NCBI RefSeq assembly: GCF_009916105.1
Contig: NZ_JAAAXQ010000027.1
Span: 1-36,937, forward strand
Source: Streptomyces sp. GC420
GTDB taxonomy: Bacteria > Actinomycetota > Actinomycetes > Streptomycetales > Streptomycetaceae
Direction of reading: 5' to 3'
Length of the DNA: 36,937 nucleotides
Shown piece after piece: positions 23,836-32,038 of the stretch (positions are counted from its first letter, which is position 1; each line of letters begins with the position of its first letter). Under the pieces are notes generated by a model. The model had not been told where the DNA came from, did not search any database, and saw nothing but the letters and a program-made list of their open reading frames with translations. Both the position numbers and the translations under genes were made by a program.

Positions 23836-26800
23836 TCAGCGAAGGCGCTGGCTGATGACCTTCGAGACGCCGTCGCCCTGCATGGAGACTCCGTACAGCG
23901 CGTCGGCGACCTCCATGGTGCGCTTCTGATGGGTGATGACGATCAGCTGGGAGCTCTCCTGGAGCTCCTCCATGATCCGGATCAGCCGCTGGAGGTTGGT
24001 GTCGTCCAGCGCGGCCTCCACCTCGTCCATCACGTAGAACGGGCTGGGCCGCGCCTTGAAGATCGACACCAGCATCGCCACGGCGGTCAGCGACCGCTCG
24101 CCGCCGGAGAGCAGCGAGAGCCGTTTCACCTTCTTGCCGGGCGGACGGGCCTCCACGTCCACACCGGTGGTGAGCATGTTGTCGGGATCGGTCAGGATCA
24201 GCCGGCCCTCGCCGCCCGGGAAGAGCCGGGAGAAGACTCCCTCGAACTCCCGGGCCGTGTCCCGGTACGCCTCGGTGAAGACCTGCTCGACCCGCTCGTC
24301 GACCTCCTTGACGACCTGAAGGAGGTCCGCCCTGGTCTTCTTCAGGTCCTCCAGCTGCTCGGAGAGGAACTTGTGGCGTTCCTCCAGCGCGGCGAACTCC
24401 TCCAGAGCGAGCGGGTTGACCTTCCCGAGCTGCTGGTAGGCCTTCTCCGCCGCCCTGAGCCGCTTCTCCTGCTCGGCCCGCACGAAGGGCCGGGGCAGGT
24501 TGCGCGGATGCTCCGGGTCCTCGGGCAGTTCCTCGCCCTCGGCGGGCGGCGACGGCGGTACGGGCTGGTCGGGACCGTACTCACCGACCAGGACGGCCGG
24601 CTCCACGCCCAGCTCCTCCAGCGCCCGGGTCTCCAGCTGCTCTGTCCGCAGCCGCTTCTCAGCGCCGAGCACCTCGCCGCGGTGCACCGAGTCGGTCAGC
24701 TTGTCGAGCTCGCTCTTGAGCTCCCGTCCCCGGTTCCGCTCGGCGGCGAGCTCACGCTCCCGCTCCGCCTTCGCGGCCTCGGCGGCGGCACGTTCCTGCT
24801 CCGCCCGCACGAGGGAGACCTCGACATGGGCCAGCAGCTGCCGCGCACCGTCCGCCACGGCCGAGGCCACCTCCGCCTCGTGCCGCAGCCTGGCCCGGCG
24901 CCGCTCGGCGCGCGCCCTCGCCTCCCGCTCGGCGCGGGCGGCCCGGTCCAGGGAATCGGCCCGCCCCGCGAGCGCCTTGACGCGCTCCTCGTGCGTACGG
25001 GCCTGGAGCCTGGCCTCCATCTCGGTCTGCCGGGCGTTGGCCCCGTCCGCGGCGAGCCGGTCCCGAACGGAGGTGTCGGGCTCCTCGTCCGCGTCCTGGG
25101 CCGCCTCCTCCGCCACGAGGAGCCGTTCCGCCAGCTCCTCGGCCTCCTCCTCGGCACGCTCCAGCGCCTCCTGTGCGCGGGCCGCGGCGGCGGCGCTGCG
25201 CTCGGCCTCACCGGCCGCCGCCCTGGCCTGGCCGGCGAGCCGGCCCAGCTGCTGCGCCACCCCGGACTTCTCCCGGTCGGCGGCGCGCCGCCGCTCCCCC
25301 AGCTCATCGACGAGCGCCGCGCACTCCTTGCGCCGCCCGGCGGCCCGGTGCTGCTCCTCGGCCAGCTTCTCGCAGCGCACCGCGAGTTCCTCCAGCTCGG
25401 CGGCCGCCTCGTCGACCGCGGCCTGGACCTCCAGCAGGCTCGGCGCCCCCGCCGAGCCGCCGTGCGCGAAGTGCGCCCCGAGGACGTCCCCCTCGGCGGT
25501 GACGGCGGTGAGGTCGGGCCGCGTGGCGACCAGGTCCTCCGCCTCCTCCAGGGTGCCCACCACGACCATGCCGCGCAGGAGCCGCCGGACCGCGGGCATG
25601 AGTTCGGCGGGACCGCTCACCAGCCCGGAGGCGAGGGGCCGGTGCGGGCTCCCGGGCACATGAGTTTGCTGAGAATCGTGGGTTTGCTGAGAATCGTGGG
25701 TTTCCTGGGAACCCCGGGGTTCCTGGGATTCCTGGGGTTCCCGGGAGTCCTGAAGTTCCCGGGAGTCCTGAAGTTCCCGGGAGTCCTGAAGTTCCCGGGA
25801 GTCCTGAGGTTCTCCGGCGTCCCGGGGTTCCCCGGCGTCCTGGCCGCTGCCGAGCAGGATCGCCGCGCGGCCCGCGTCCGTCTTGCGGAGCAGGCGCAGG
25901 GCGTCGGCCGCCGTGGCGGGGTCGGTGACGGCGACGGCGTCGGCGGCGGAGCCGAGGGCGGCGGCGACGGGGACCTCGAAGCCGGGCGCGACGGTGAGCA
26001 GTTCCGCGGCCGGCCCGAGGAGCCCGGCAAGGCGGTCCTTCGCGGCCAGCAGAGCGCCGGTGCCGTCCTTGCGGCGCAGCCCCGTCGCGAGGGCGTCGTG
26101 ACGCGCGGCGGTCGCGGCCCGCCGGCGTTCGGCGGTGGTGGCCGCCTCCCGTGCCGCGGAGAGGGCGGCCTCCGCCCCGGCGAGCTCGCGGCGGGCGGCC
26201 TCGTGCCGCTCCGCCAGTTCCACGTCGCCCGCGTCGAGCCCGTCGACCTCCGCCTGGAGCTGCTCGTACTCCTCCTGCGCGGTCGCGGCGCGTTCGACGG
26301 CCGCGTCGCGGGCCTCCGCCAGCCGGTCGATCTCGGCCTGCGCGGAGGCCGCCCGCGAACGGGCCGCGTTGACCTGGCCGTGGAGGCGGGCCAGCCCTTC
26401 GCGGCGGTCGGCGATGGCGCGGGCCGCGTCCTTGAGGCGGCGCTCCTCCACGGCCAGTTCGCGCTCCAGTTCGGCGCGGTGGGCGACAGTGTCGTCCAGG
26501 GCCCGATGGGCGGCCTCGAGGGCGGCATCCAGCTCGGCCTCCTGCTCGCGGATACGGGCGGCCTCGCGCTCCATGTCCTCGGGGTCCCGGCCGCGCCGCT
26601 CGTCCGCCGGGACGGAGGTGGCGCTCTTGACCCGGGCGTCGGCCAGGGAGATCGTGCCGCGCACCCGCTCGGCGAGCCGGGACAGTTCGTACCAGGTGTG
26701 CTGGGCGCGTTCCACGCGCGGGGCGAGTCGGCGCACCTCGTCCTCCAGGTCCGCCTCCCTGGTCAGCGCCGCCTTGAGCTCGGCCTCGGCCGCCTCCTTG

Positions 26801-27561
26801 CGCTGCTTCAGCGCGGCCTCGTCGGCGATCTCGGACCTCAGCGCCTCGCGCATCCGCACGAGGTCGTCGGCGAGCAGCCGGAGACGGGCGTCGCGCAGGT
26901 CGGCCTGGATGACGGCGGCCCGCCGGGCCACGGCGGCCTGCCGTCCGAGCGGCTTGAGCTGGCGCCGGAGTTCGTCGGTGAGGTCCTGGACACGGGCCAG
27001 GTTGGCCTGCATCGCGTCCAGTTTCCGCAGCGCCTTCTCCTTCCGCTTGCGGTGCTTGAGAACTCCCGCGGCTTCCTCGATGAAGGCCCTGCGCCCCATG
27101 GGATCGGCGTGCAGTACGGAGTCGAGCTGGCCCTGCCCGACGATCACGTGCATTTCCCGGCCGATACCGGAGTCCGACAGCAGTTCCTGGATGTCGAGAA
27201 GCCGGCAGGTGTCACCGTTGATCTGGTATTCACTGCCGCCGTTGCGGAACATGATCCGCGTAATGGTCACTTCGGCATATTCGATGGGCAGCGCGCCGTC
27301 GGAGTTGTCGATCGTGAGCGAGACCTCGGCGCGGCCGAGCGGCGGACGCCCGGTCGTCCCGGCGAAGATGACGTCCTCCATCTTGCCGCCGCGCAGCGAC
27401 TTGGCGCCCTGTTCGCCCATCACCCAGGAGAGCGCGTCCACGACATTGGACTTGCCGGACCCATTGGGGCCCACGACGCAGGTGATGCCCGGCTCGAACC
27501 GCAGGGTCGTGGCTGAAGCGAAGGATTTGAACCCGCGCAGGGTCAGGGCCTTGAGGTGCAC
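23836..27561 (-). CDS. smc: Chromosome segregation protein SMC
   Basis: A 1241-residue condensin subunit, longer than the roughly 1190 residues usual in Streptomyces. Walker A GPNGSGKS is at 31-38, long coiled coils (about 170-500 and 690-1040) flank a hinge, and the C-terminal head has LSGGERSLTAVAML and the Walker B segment FYVMDEVEAALDD. The extra length is mainly a hexapeptide array (about residues 571-637, DSRELQ-type) inside the hinge. The GTG at 27561 gives the family start MHLKALTLRGFKSFA. SMC works with ScpA/ScpB, not encoded here, to compact chromosomes, notably during sporulation. Confidence 0.97.
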   Translation of the reverse strand: MHLKALTLRGFKSFASATTLRFEPGITCVVGPNGSGKSNVVDALSWVMGEQGAKSLRGGKMEDVIFAGTTGRPPLGRAEVSLTIDNSDGALPIEYAEVTITRIMFRNGGSEYQINGDTCRLLDIQELLSDSGIGREMHVIVGQGQLDSVLHADPMGRRAFIEEAAGVLKHRKRKEKALRKLDAMQANLARVQDLTDELRRQLKPLGRQAAVARRAAVIQADLRDARLRLLADDLVRMREALRSEIADEAALKQRKEAAEAELKAALTREADLEDEVRRLAPRVERAQHTWYELSRLAERVRGTISLADARVKSATSVPADERRGRDPEDMEREAARIREQEAELDAALEAAHRALDDTVAHRAELERELAVEERRLKDAARAIADRREGLARLHGQVNAARSRAASAQAEIDRLAEARDAAVERAATAQEEYEQLQAEVDGLDAGDVELAERHEAARRELAGAEAALSAAREAATTAERRRAATAARHDALATGLRRKDGTGALLAAKDRLAGLLGPAAELLTVAPGFEVPVAAALGSAADAVAVTDPATAADALRLLRKTDAGRAAILLGSGQDAGEPRDAGEPQDSRELQDSRELQDSRELQDSREPQESQEPRGSQETHDSQQTHDSQQTHVPGSPHRPLASGLVSGPAELMPAVRRLLRGMVVVGTLEEAEDLVATRPDLTAVTAEGDVLGAHFAHGGSAGAPSLLEVQAAVDEAAAELEELAVRCEKLAEEQHRAAGRRKECAALVDELGERRRAADREKSGVAQQLGRLAGQARAAAGEAERSAAAAARAQEALERAEEEAEELAERLLVAEEAAQDADEEPDTSVRDRLAADGANARQTEMEARLQARTHEERVKALAGRADSLDRAARAEREARARAERRRARLRHEAEVASAVADGARQLLAHVEVSLVRAEQERAAAEAAKAERERELAAERNRGRELKSELDKLTDSVHRGEVLGAEKRLRTEQLETRALEELGVEPAVLVGEYGPDQPVPPSPPAEGEELPEDPEHPRNLPRPFVRAEQEKRLRAAEKAYQQLGKVNPLALEEFAALEERHKFLSEQLEDLKKTRADLLQVVKEVDERVEQVFTEAYRDTAREFEGVFSRLFPGGEGRLILTDPDNMLTTGVDVEARPPGKKVKRLSLLSGGERSLTAVAMLVSIFKARPSPFYVMDEVEAALDDTNLQRLIRIMEELQESSQLIVITHQKRTMEVADALYGVSMQGDGVSKVISQRLR
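25652..25849 (-). repeat. 18-bp tandem repeat array inside smc (hinge region)
   Basis: About ten to eleven units of 18 bp run in frame through smc. Units at 25742, 25760 and 25778 are identical (each CGGGAGTCCTGAAGTTCC on the plus strand); those at 25670 and 25688 are nearly identical to each other, and the outer units are more diverged. Each unit encodes six residues, giving SRELQD repeats in the centre and SQQTHD-like repeats at one end. The array should sit in a variable surface loop of the hinge. Confidence 0.9.
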
Positions 27562-27675
27562 GCCGTCGGACTCTACCCCCCTGTCCTTCGCTTTCGGTTT
27601 CACCGATGATTGTGCAGGGCACATTCGACGGTAGGGCAACAGCGAGTTGCGACGGCAGGGCGGGGGGAAAGACAG

Positions 27676-27698
27676 AAGGGACGCCGAAGGCGTCCCTT
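27676..27698 (-). terminator. Intrinsic terminator with a UUCG tetraloop after the coiled-coil gene
   Basis: The perfect 10-bp arms AAGGGACGCC and GGCGTCCCTT enclose a 3-nt loop. On the minus strand the apex reads C-TTCG-G, the very stable UUCG tetraloop, and the stem is followed by the pyrimidine run CTGTCTTTCC. It lies 47 nt after the coiled-coil gene and 114 nt before smc. Confidence 0.75.
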
Positions 27699-27744
27699 GC
27701 AGATCCAGACGAGAGCGACCCGACCCGTTTCCCCGGGGAAGGGG

Positions 27745-27963
27745 TCAGGTGAGCGCGGGCTCCGCCTTGGGTACGTCGATGTCGATGCTGTTCAGCAGCG
27801 ACGACGACTCTCCGTGCTTCGCGGCGGCCTGCAGCGATTCGTTCTCGGACTGAATCCGTACGAGCTCGGACTCGAGGTCCTGGACGCGCTGCTGGAGCCG
27901 TCGCATCTCGGCGAGGAGTCGCGGGTCAGTGCCGCCGACGTAACCGAGAAGCGCCTTTGCCAT
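27745..27963 (-). CDS. Small conserved coiled-coil protein of unknown function
   Basis: A 72-residue protein starting MAKALLGYVGG, followed by a strongly helical heptad-rich segment (PRLLAEMRRLQQRVQDLESEL, then VRIQSENESLQAAAK) predicted as a coiled coil, and an acidic tail. No enzyme motif, signal peptide or membrane segment is seen. The ATG at 27963 has GGAGGA 10 nt upstream and is preferred over a longer frame to 28110. It lies just upstream of smc on the same strand but a strong terminator separates them. I recognise it as a conserved actinobacterial small protein but not its function. Confidence 0.85.
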   Translation of the reverse strand: MAKALLGYVGGTDPRLLAEMRRLQQRVQDLESELVRIQSENESLQAAAKHGESSSLLNSIDIDVPKAEPALT

Positions 27964-28348
27964 GATGGATGGTCCTCCACACTGAGTGACCGACCGATGC
28001 GGTGTGGGTCGTGAGGGATTCGCACCCGCGGTGCTTGACACTGCTGGATCCTGCTGACGTTCCACATGCCAAACAGCTGAGGTGCGCGGGGACTTCCAGA
28101 GTCTCACCAAAAAGTTTGACGGTCAACACGATCACGCCCGCGCGGGCCGGGAACCCTGGCTCGCCAGGCCGCGGAACACGCGGCGGCGACTGCCGAACGG
28201 GACCCTCCGGGGGCGTGGAGATCATCCTTAAGGCGGCAGCCTTCCACGGCGGACCGCTATTGGCAACCACCAGGCGATATCTGCCGGAGGCACCTGCCAG
28301 GAGCAGCACCATAAACGGTCCGGTGGATTCAGCGACGGACAGAAATGA
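27964..28348. other. 385-bp region between acyP and the coiled-coil gene
   Basis: It is moderately less GC-rich than its surroundings and should carry the promoter of the minus-strand coiled-coil gene. A perfect inverted repeat TTGAC-G-GTCAA occurs at 28116-28126; read on the minus strand it supplies a TTGACC -35 element 17 nt before a weak GACTCT at 28103-28098. No coding sequence is supported. Confidence 0.45.
28098..28126 (-). promoter_or_regulatory. Candidate promoter of the coiled-coil gene with an overlapping inverted repeat
   Basis: The -35-like TTGACC (28126-28121) is spaced 17 nt from a poor -10, GACTCT. The -35 lies within TTGACNGTCAA, an 11-bp inverted repeat that could be an operator. 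The weak -10 keeps confidence low. Confidence 0.35.
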
Positions 28349-28633
28349 TCATCGGATGGCGAAGGTGTCGTAGCCGCCCCGAGGGCGGTCCCAGATCTCC
28401 GTCACTCCGTCGACGAGTCCGGGCGTGTCGTCCCCGCGCAGCCAGTCGAGCAGCGCCTCGCACTTGTGCCGCGGTCCCTCGGCCACGACTTGGACCCTGC
28501 CGTCGGCGAGATTGAGCGCAAAGCCCTTCAGGCCGCCGATCTCAAGCGCATTCGCCCTGGTGAACCAGCGAAAGCCCACTCCCTGCACCCTGCCGCGCAC
28601 CCATGCCGTGAGCCGGACGTCATCTTCATTCAT
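28349..28633 (-). CDS. acyP: Acylphosphatase
   Basis: A 94-residue acylphosphatase, hydrolysing carboxyl-phosphate bonds such as in acetyl phosphate. The signature [16 protein letters not shown] holds the phosphate-binding Arg22, and the catalytic Asn41 is in [17 protein letters not shown]. Length and fold match the family. The ATG at 28633 has no strong ribosome site. It is divergent from the CAP-domain gene and in line with, but well separated from, the coiled-coil gene and smc. Confidence 0.96.
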   Translation of the reverse strand: MNEDDVRLTAWVRGRVQGVGFRWFTRANALEIGGLKGFALNLADGRVQVVAEGPRHKCEALLDWLRGDDTPGLVDGVTEIWDRPRGGYDTFAIR

Positions 28634-28691
28634 GTGGGCAAGCTAACGAACCAATTACGCATGGATCACTTCGCCCCCATTCGTCATGCCG

Positions 28692-28697
28692 TACAGT
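28692..28697 (+). promoter_or_regulatory. Candidate -10 element of the CAP-domain gene
   Basis: TACAGT at 28692-28697 fits TANNNT. The -35 region at 17-nt spacing (TTCGCC) is poor. If used, transcription would begin near 28704, just ahead of the palindrome at 28711-28732. Confidence 0.3.
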
Positions 28698-28710
28698 CCC
28701 GACACAGAAA

Positions 28711-28732
28711 GCCTCACTCGTTCGAGTGAGGC
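28711..28732 (+). promoter_or_regulatory. Perfect palindrome matching the BldM consensus upstream of the CAP-domain gene
   Basis: Two 10-bp arms (GCCTCACTCG and its complement) surround a central TT. The inner 16 bp are TCACTCGTTCGAGTGA, fitting the published BldM homodimer motif TCACcCGnncGgGTGA at all strongly conserved positions. It lies 41-62 bp upstream of the CAP-domain start. BldM control of this gene is inference; an RNA hairpin or another regulator is possible. Confidence 0.55.
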
Positions 28733-28773
28733 AATGCGACATCAAGAGCAAGAAACGCAAGGAAGGGCAGCAG

Positions 28774-29751
28774 ATGGGACGCCATCGTCGCTCCGCCGCT
28801 CCCGTGGCCACCGAACAGGTGGACACGGCCGGCCGGAACCGGGGCGCATCACACCGGAAGAAGCGGGCCGGCGTGCCCGTGCGCACCGGGCTGCTCGGCG
28901 CGTCCGCAGCCATGGCGATGGGCGCGGTCGCGGTCGCCTCCGGGATCGTGCCCGGCGGCAGCCAGTTCGGTCTGGGCGGCAGCGGATCGTCGGACCGGGT
29001 GCAGTCCTCCGACATCCCCAGCGGACTCGAGACGCAGGGCGGGGAGCAGTCGCTTCCCTCGCAGCGCACCTCCGAGCCGGTGGGCGACGGCAGCGGCCGG
29101 GCCGGGAGTTCCACGTCCGCCGCCTCGCCCTCCCCCTCCGCGTCCGCCTCCGGGACGGCCGAGGACGCCGCCAGGGGCAAGAAGCAGGACGAGGACAGGG
29201 CCGACAAGGCCGACGCGGCGGAGGACAAGGACAAGAAGGGGCAGGCGCCCGACGGCTCCGGCTCCTCCTCCGGCAACGGCGGGAAGAAGACCACCGCCCC
29301 CGCACCGCCCTCGGCCGAGGCCCCGGCACAGTCGGCCGCGGGCGACGCCGGCCTGGCGCCCGGGACCGGCGGGGCCACCGAGGCCGAGGCCGCGGTGCTC
29401 GCCCTGGTCAACCAGGAGCGCGCCAAGGCGGGCTGCAGCGCGGTGCGCATGGACTCGGGACTGGCCGACCTGGCCGGCGACTTCAGCGAGGACATGGCGC
29501 AGCGGGGCTTCTTCGAGCACACCGACCCCGACGGCGACACCCCCTGGGCGCGGGCCGAGCAGGCCGGCATCGCGAATCTGGGCGGCGAGAACATAGCGCG
29601 CGGCCAGACGGACGCCGAGGCCGTGATGGATGCCTGGATGAACAGCTCTGGACACCGCGCGAACATCCTGAACTGCGACTACACCACCCTGGGCGTCGGC
29701 GTGCACTTCGCCGAGGGCGGCCCGTGGTGGACGCAGGACTTCGGCTTTTGA
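28774..29751 (+). CDS. Secreted or anchored CAP (SCP/PR-1) domain protein
   Basis: A 325-residue protein. The basic start MGRHRRSAAP and a hydrophobic segment near residues 37-60 (TGLLGASAAMAMGAVAVASGIV) indicate a signal peptide or anchor. A long Ser/Lys/Asp/Ala-rich linker (about 65-200) follows, and then a CAP domain (about 205-325) with LVNQERAKAGCSAV, FFEHTDPDGDTPWARAEQAG, GENIARGQTDAEAVMDAWMNS and a GHRANIL segment. This is the bacterial YkwD-like subgroup; function is not established. The ATG at 28774 has GGAAGGG 6 nt upstream. The gene is alone on its strand. Confidence 0.9.
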   Translation: MGRHRRSAAPVATEQVDTAGRNRGASHRKKRAGVPVRTGLLGASAAMAMGAVAVASGIVPGGSQFGLGGSGSSDRVQSSDIPSGLETQGGEQSLPSQRTSEPVGDGSGRAGSSTSAASPSPSASASGTAEDAARGKKQDEDRADKADAAEDKDKKGQAPDGSGSSSGNGGKKTTAPAPPSAEAPAQSAAGDAGLAPGTGGATEAEAAVLALVNQERAKAGCSAVRMDSGLADLAGDFSEDMAQRGFFEHTDPDGDTPWARAEQAGIANLGGENIARGQTDAEAVMDAWMNSSGHRANILNCDYTTLGVGVHFAEGGPWWTQDFGF

Positions 29752-29895
29752 GATAGCCGGGACCGTCGTCTACTCCGGGCCGGAGCCGAGCGGAGACAAG
29801 GACTCCTGGGCCGGTGGACCTGACCGCCGGCCGCCGGGCCGCTCCGGGGCAGCCGAAGGCTGAATGCGCACACAGCGTGCTGGTCTTGTGAGCGT

Positions 29896-30348
29896 ATGGT
29901 GAAGGCCATGGAAGTCACGCAGCAGGCCGAACGCGCACCGGCGGACGACCGGCCGTTCGACGTGTTCTCCCGGTCCTGTCCGTCACGGGCCATGCTCGAG
30001 CATGTGACCGGGCGCTGGGGCTCGCTGACCATCGGAGCGCTCCGCGAGGGCTCGTACCGCTTCAACGAGCTGCGCCGCCGCGTCGACGGCGTCAGCGAGA
30101 AGATGCTGTCCCAGACCCTGCACGCCCTGGAACGGGACGGACTGGTCCACCGGGAGGCACGGGCCACCAGCCCGCCGCACGTCGACTACGAGCTGACGCC
30201 GCTCGGCCGCGCCGTCGCGGAACGGCTCCTCGGCCTGATCGCGCTGGTCGAGATGCGGATGCCGGAGGTGCTGGCGGCCCGTGAGTCCTACGACGGGAGT
30301 CGGGACGGCGCTCCGCGCGGCGGACGCTGGCAGCGCGGGCAGAAGTAG
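29896..30348 (+). CDS. HxlR-family winged-helix transcriptional regulator
   Basis: A 150-residue HxlR regulator. The hallmark region runs from Cys28 ([16 protein letters not shown]) through the winged helix: [32 protein letters not shown] and [16 protein letters not shown]. HxlR proteins often sense aldehydes, quinones or redox changes and act on a neighbouring gene; none is obviously linked here, so the target is unknown. Two starts are possible, ATG 29896 and ATG 29908, neither with a good ribosome site. Its last 61 bp overlap the end of convergent mutM. Confidence 0.92.
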   Translation: MVKAMEVTQQAERAPADDRPFDVFSRSCPSRAMLEHVTGRWGSLTIGALREGSYRFNELRRRVDGVSEKMLSQTLHALERDGLVHREARATSPPHVDYELTPLGRAVAERLLGLIALVEMRMPEVLAARESYDGSRDGAPRGGRWQRGQK

Positions 30349-31172
30349 CTGGAACGGTTCATCCAGGAGCGCCTGCGGATCGGGGTGCCGCAGCGCCGGC
30401 ACGGCTCGTCCTCGCGGCCGTACGCGTCGAGGGAGCGGTCGAAGTAGCCCGATTCGCCGTTGACGTTGACGTAGAGGCTGTCGAAGCTGGTGCCTCCGGC
30501 GGCCAGGGCATCGTTCATCACGTCCCTGATGTGCCCGAGCAGTTCGCCGGTCTGCGGCCGGGTGAGCGAGGCCGTGGGCCGCTCGTAGTGCAGCCTGGAC
30601 CGCCACAGCGCCTCGTCGGCGTAGATGTTGCCGACGCCGCTGATGAGCGACTGGTCGAGCAGTGCCCGCTTGAGCGTCGTACGGCGACGGCGCAGCGCGG
30701 TGTGGAAGGCGGCGTCGTCGAAGGCGGGGTCGAGGGGATCACGGGCGATGTGCGCGATGACGTCGGGCAGGCCGTCAGGGTCGCCGGGCACCCGGTCGTG
30801 CAGGGAGAGCCCGCCGAAGGTGCGCTGGTCGACGAAGCGCAGCTCCGTGCCCTCGGTGTCGGCGAAGCGGATCCTGACGCGCAGGTGCTTCTCGTCGGGG
30901 GCGCCCTCCGGCTGAACCAGCAGCTGGCCGCTCATACCGAGGTGCGCGAGCACCGAGCAGGGCGAGTCGTCGAGCGGCAGCCAGAGGTACTTGCCACGCC
31001 GCCTGGCCGGCCCTATGCGGTGCCCGGCGAGCGCCTTCGCGAAGCCGTCGGGTCCCGTGAGGTGGCGTCGCACGGCGCGAGGGTGCATGACCTCGACGGT
31101 CTTGACCGGCCGTCCGCACACCCAGCGCTCCAGCCCGCGCCGCACCACTTCGACCTCGGGCAGCTCGGGCAC
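30288..31172 (-). CDS. mutM: Formamidopyrimidine-DNA glycosylase (Fpg/MutM)
   Basis: A 294-residue bifunctional glycosylase/AP lyase that removes 8-oxoguanine and formamidopyrimidines. After Met removal the catalytic Pro and Glu lead the protein ([14 protein letters not shown]). The middle helix motif [17 protein letters not shown] binds DNA and the zinc finger at the end is CRRC-X16-CPRC. GTG at 31172 with GGAGGAG upstream. The frame is open another 777 bases upstream but that is not coding. The last 61 bp overlap the convergent HxlR gene. Confidence 0.97.
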   Translation of the reverse strand: MPELPEVEVVRRGLERWVCGRPVKTVEVMHPRAVRRHLTGPDGFAKALAGHRIGPARRRGKYLWLPLDDSPCSVLAHLGMSGQLLVQPEGAPDEKHLRVRIRFADTEGTELRFVDQRTFGGLSLHDRVPGDPDGLPDVIAHIARDPLDPAFDDAAFHTALRRRRTTLKRALLDQSLISGVGNIYADEALWRSRLHYERPTASLTRPQTGELLGHIRDVMNDALAAGGTSFDSLYVNVNGESGYFDRSLDAYGREDEPCRRCGTPIRRRSWMNRSSYFCPRCQRPPRGAPSRLPS

Positions 31173-32038
31173 GGTGTCTCCTCCGGTGTGGGTTCGCAGA
31201 AATGTGCCGGGGCCGCAGCGCGCTCGGCGCCGCGGCCCCGGCGGGTGGCTGACCGAGACCTTATCGCCCCGCGGGGTCCGGGCCGGCCCGGACCAGGTGC
31301 GCCGCACGGCCGGCCGGTTCCGGTGGCGGGATGCACCCCGCCCGGCTCCGCCGGCAGCGTGTCCGGCACGCTCCCCCCGCCACTCGGCCGGACGCGGCCA
31401 CGGGCGGGAAGGAGGCGCCGGGCCAGAGCGGGGCGGCCGAGCCGGCGCGGCGTCCCGGGCCTGCTCGTGCGGTACCCCGCGCACGCGCCTGCCGCGGCTC
31501 GGCGTCACCGGCCCCGAGCGCCACATGCCCCGCGCACGCGCCGGCCGGACGGCCGGGACCGCGAAGCGGCACCGACGGCTGGGGCGGCGCAACGCCACGA
31601 CGAGCGCGCCGCCTTGGGCCCACTCGTCACGCGTGGGCACGCCGGCGCATCCCGATGTTCGGCAGGCCGCAGCAGCGCGCCCAGGAAGCCCGACCCGCGA
31701 CGGGCATACCGGCGGCGGCGAGCTGTCCCGCGACTCCCTTGGAGTGGCGGGGCCGCCCGGCGTCGTCGAGTCCGGCGCGGCCCGCCGGGGCATCCCGGCG
31801 TTCGGCAGGCCGCCACGCAGTGGCCCGGCGCCCCAGAAGGTCCGAGGGGGAAATGCCCTCGCGCAGGCGACTGCCATGAACCGCAAAGGCGCCGCCGGCG
31901 CGGTGACAGGACTACTCGGGACGCGGTGAAGAGGTCGGGGCCGCAACACGGCGGCGCCGCGCGAGTGCCTCGCGCTCGCGCACGGCCTCCGCGCCGCCGG
32001 CCCCGGCGGGTGCGCGGGGGCCGGCGGGCGGGGCGGAG
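31173..32038. other. 866-bp spacer between rnc and mutM without a supported gene
   Basis: Open frames exist on both strands but give Arg/Pro/Ala-rich sequence without motifs or ribosome sites. It contains an imperfect direct repeat, GCATCCCGATGTTCGGCAGG at 31647-31666 and GCATCCCGGCGTTCGGCAGG at 31790-31809 (similarity continues 4 bases further), a repeated CCCCGCGCACGCGCC (near 31478 and 31529), and the rnc terminator at 31996-32025. Some of it may be decayed coding sequence. Confidence 0.55.
31996..32025 (-). terminator. Terminator of rnc
   Basis: The arms GCCGGCCCC (31996-32004) and GGGGCCGGC (32017-32025) pair perfectly across a 12-nt loop, 13 nt after the rnc stop. GC-only stem without T-tract. 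Confidence 0.55.

Noticed and set aside
23929..27516. An open frame of 1195 codons on the plus strand, antisense to smc
   Set aside because: It mirrors the codon bias of smc and gives Leu/Gly/Arg-rich sequence with no motif; it is a GC-driven shadow of smc. The collagen-like GFPGVLKF stretch is just the antisense of the 18-bp repeats.
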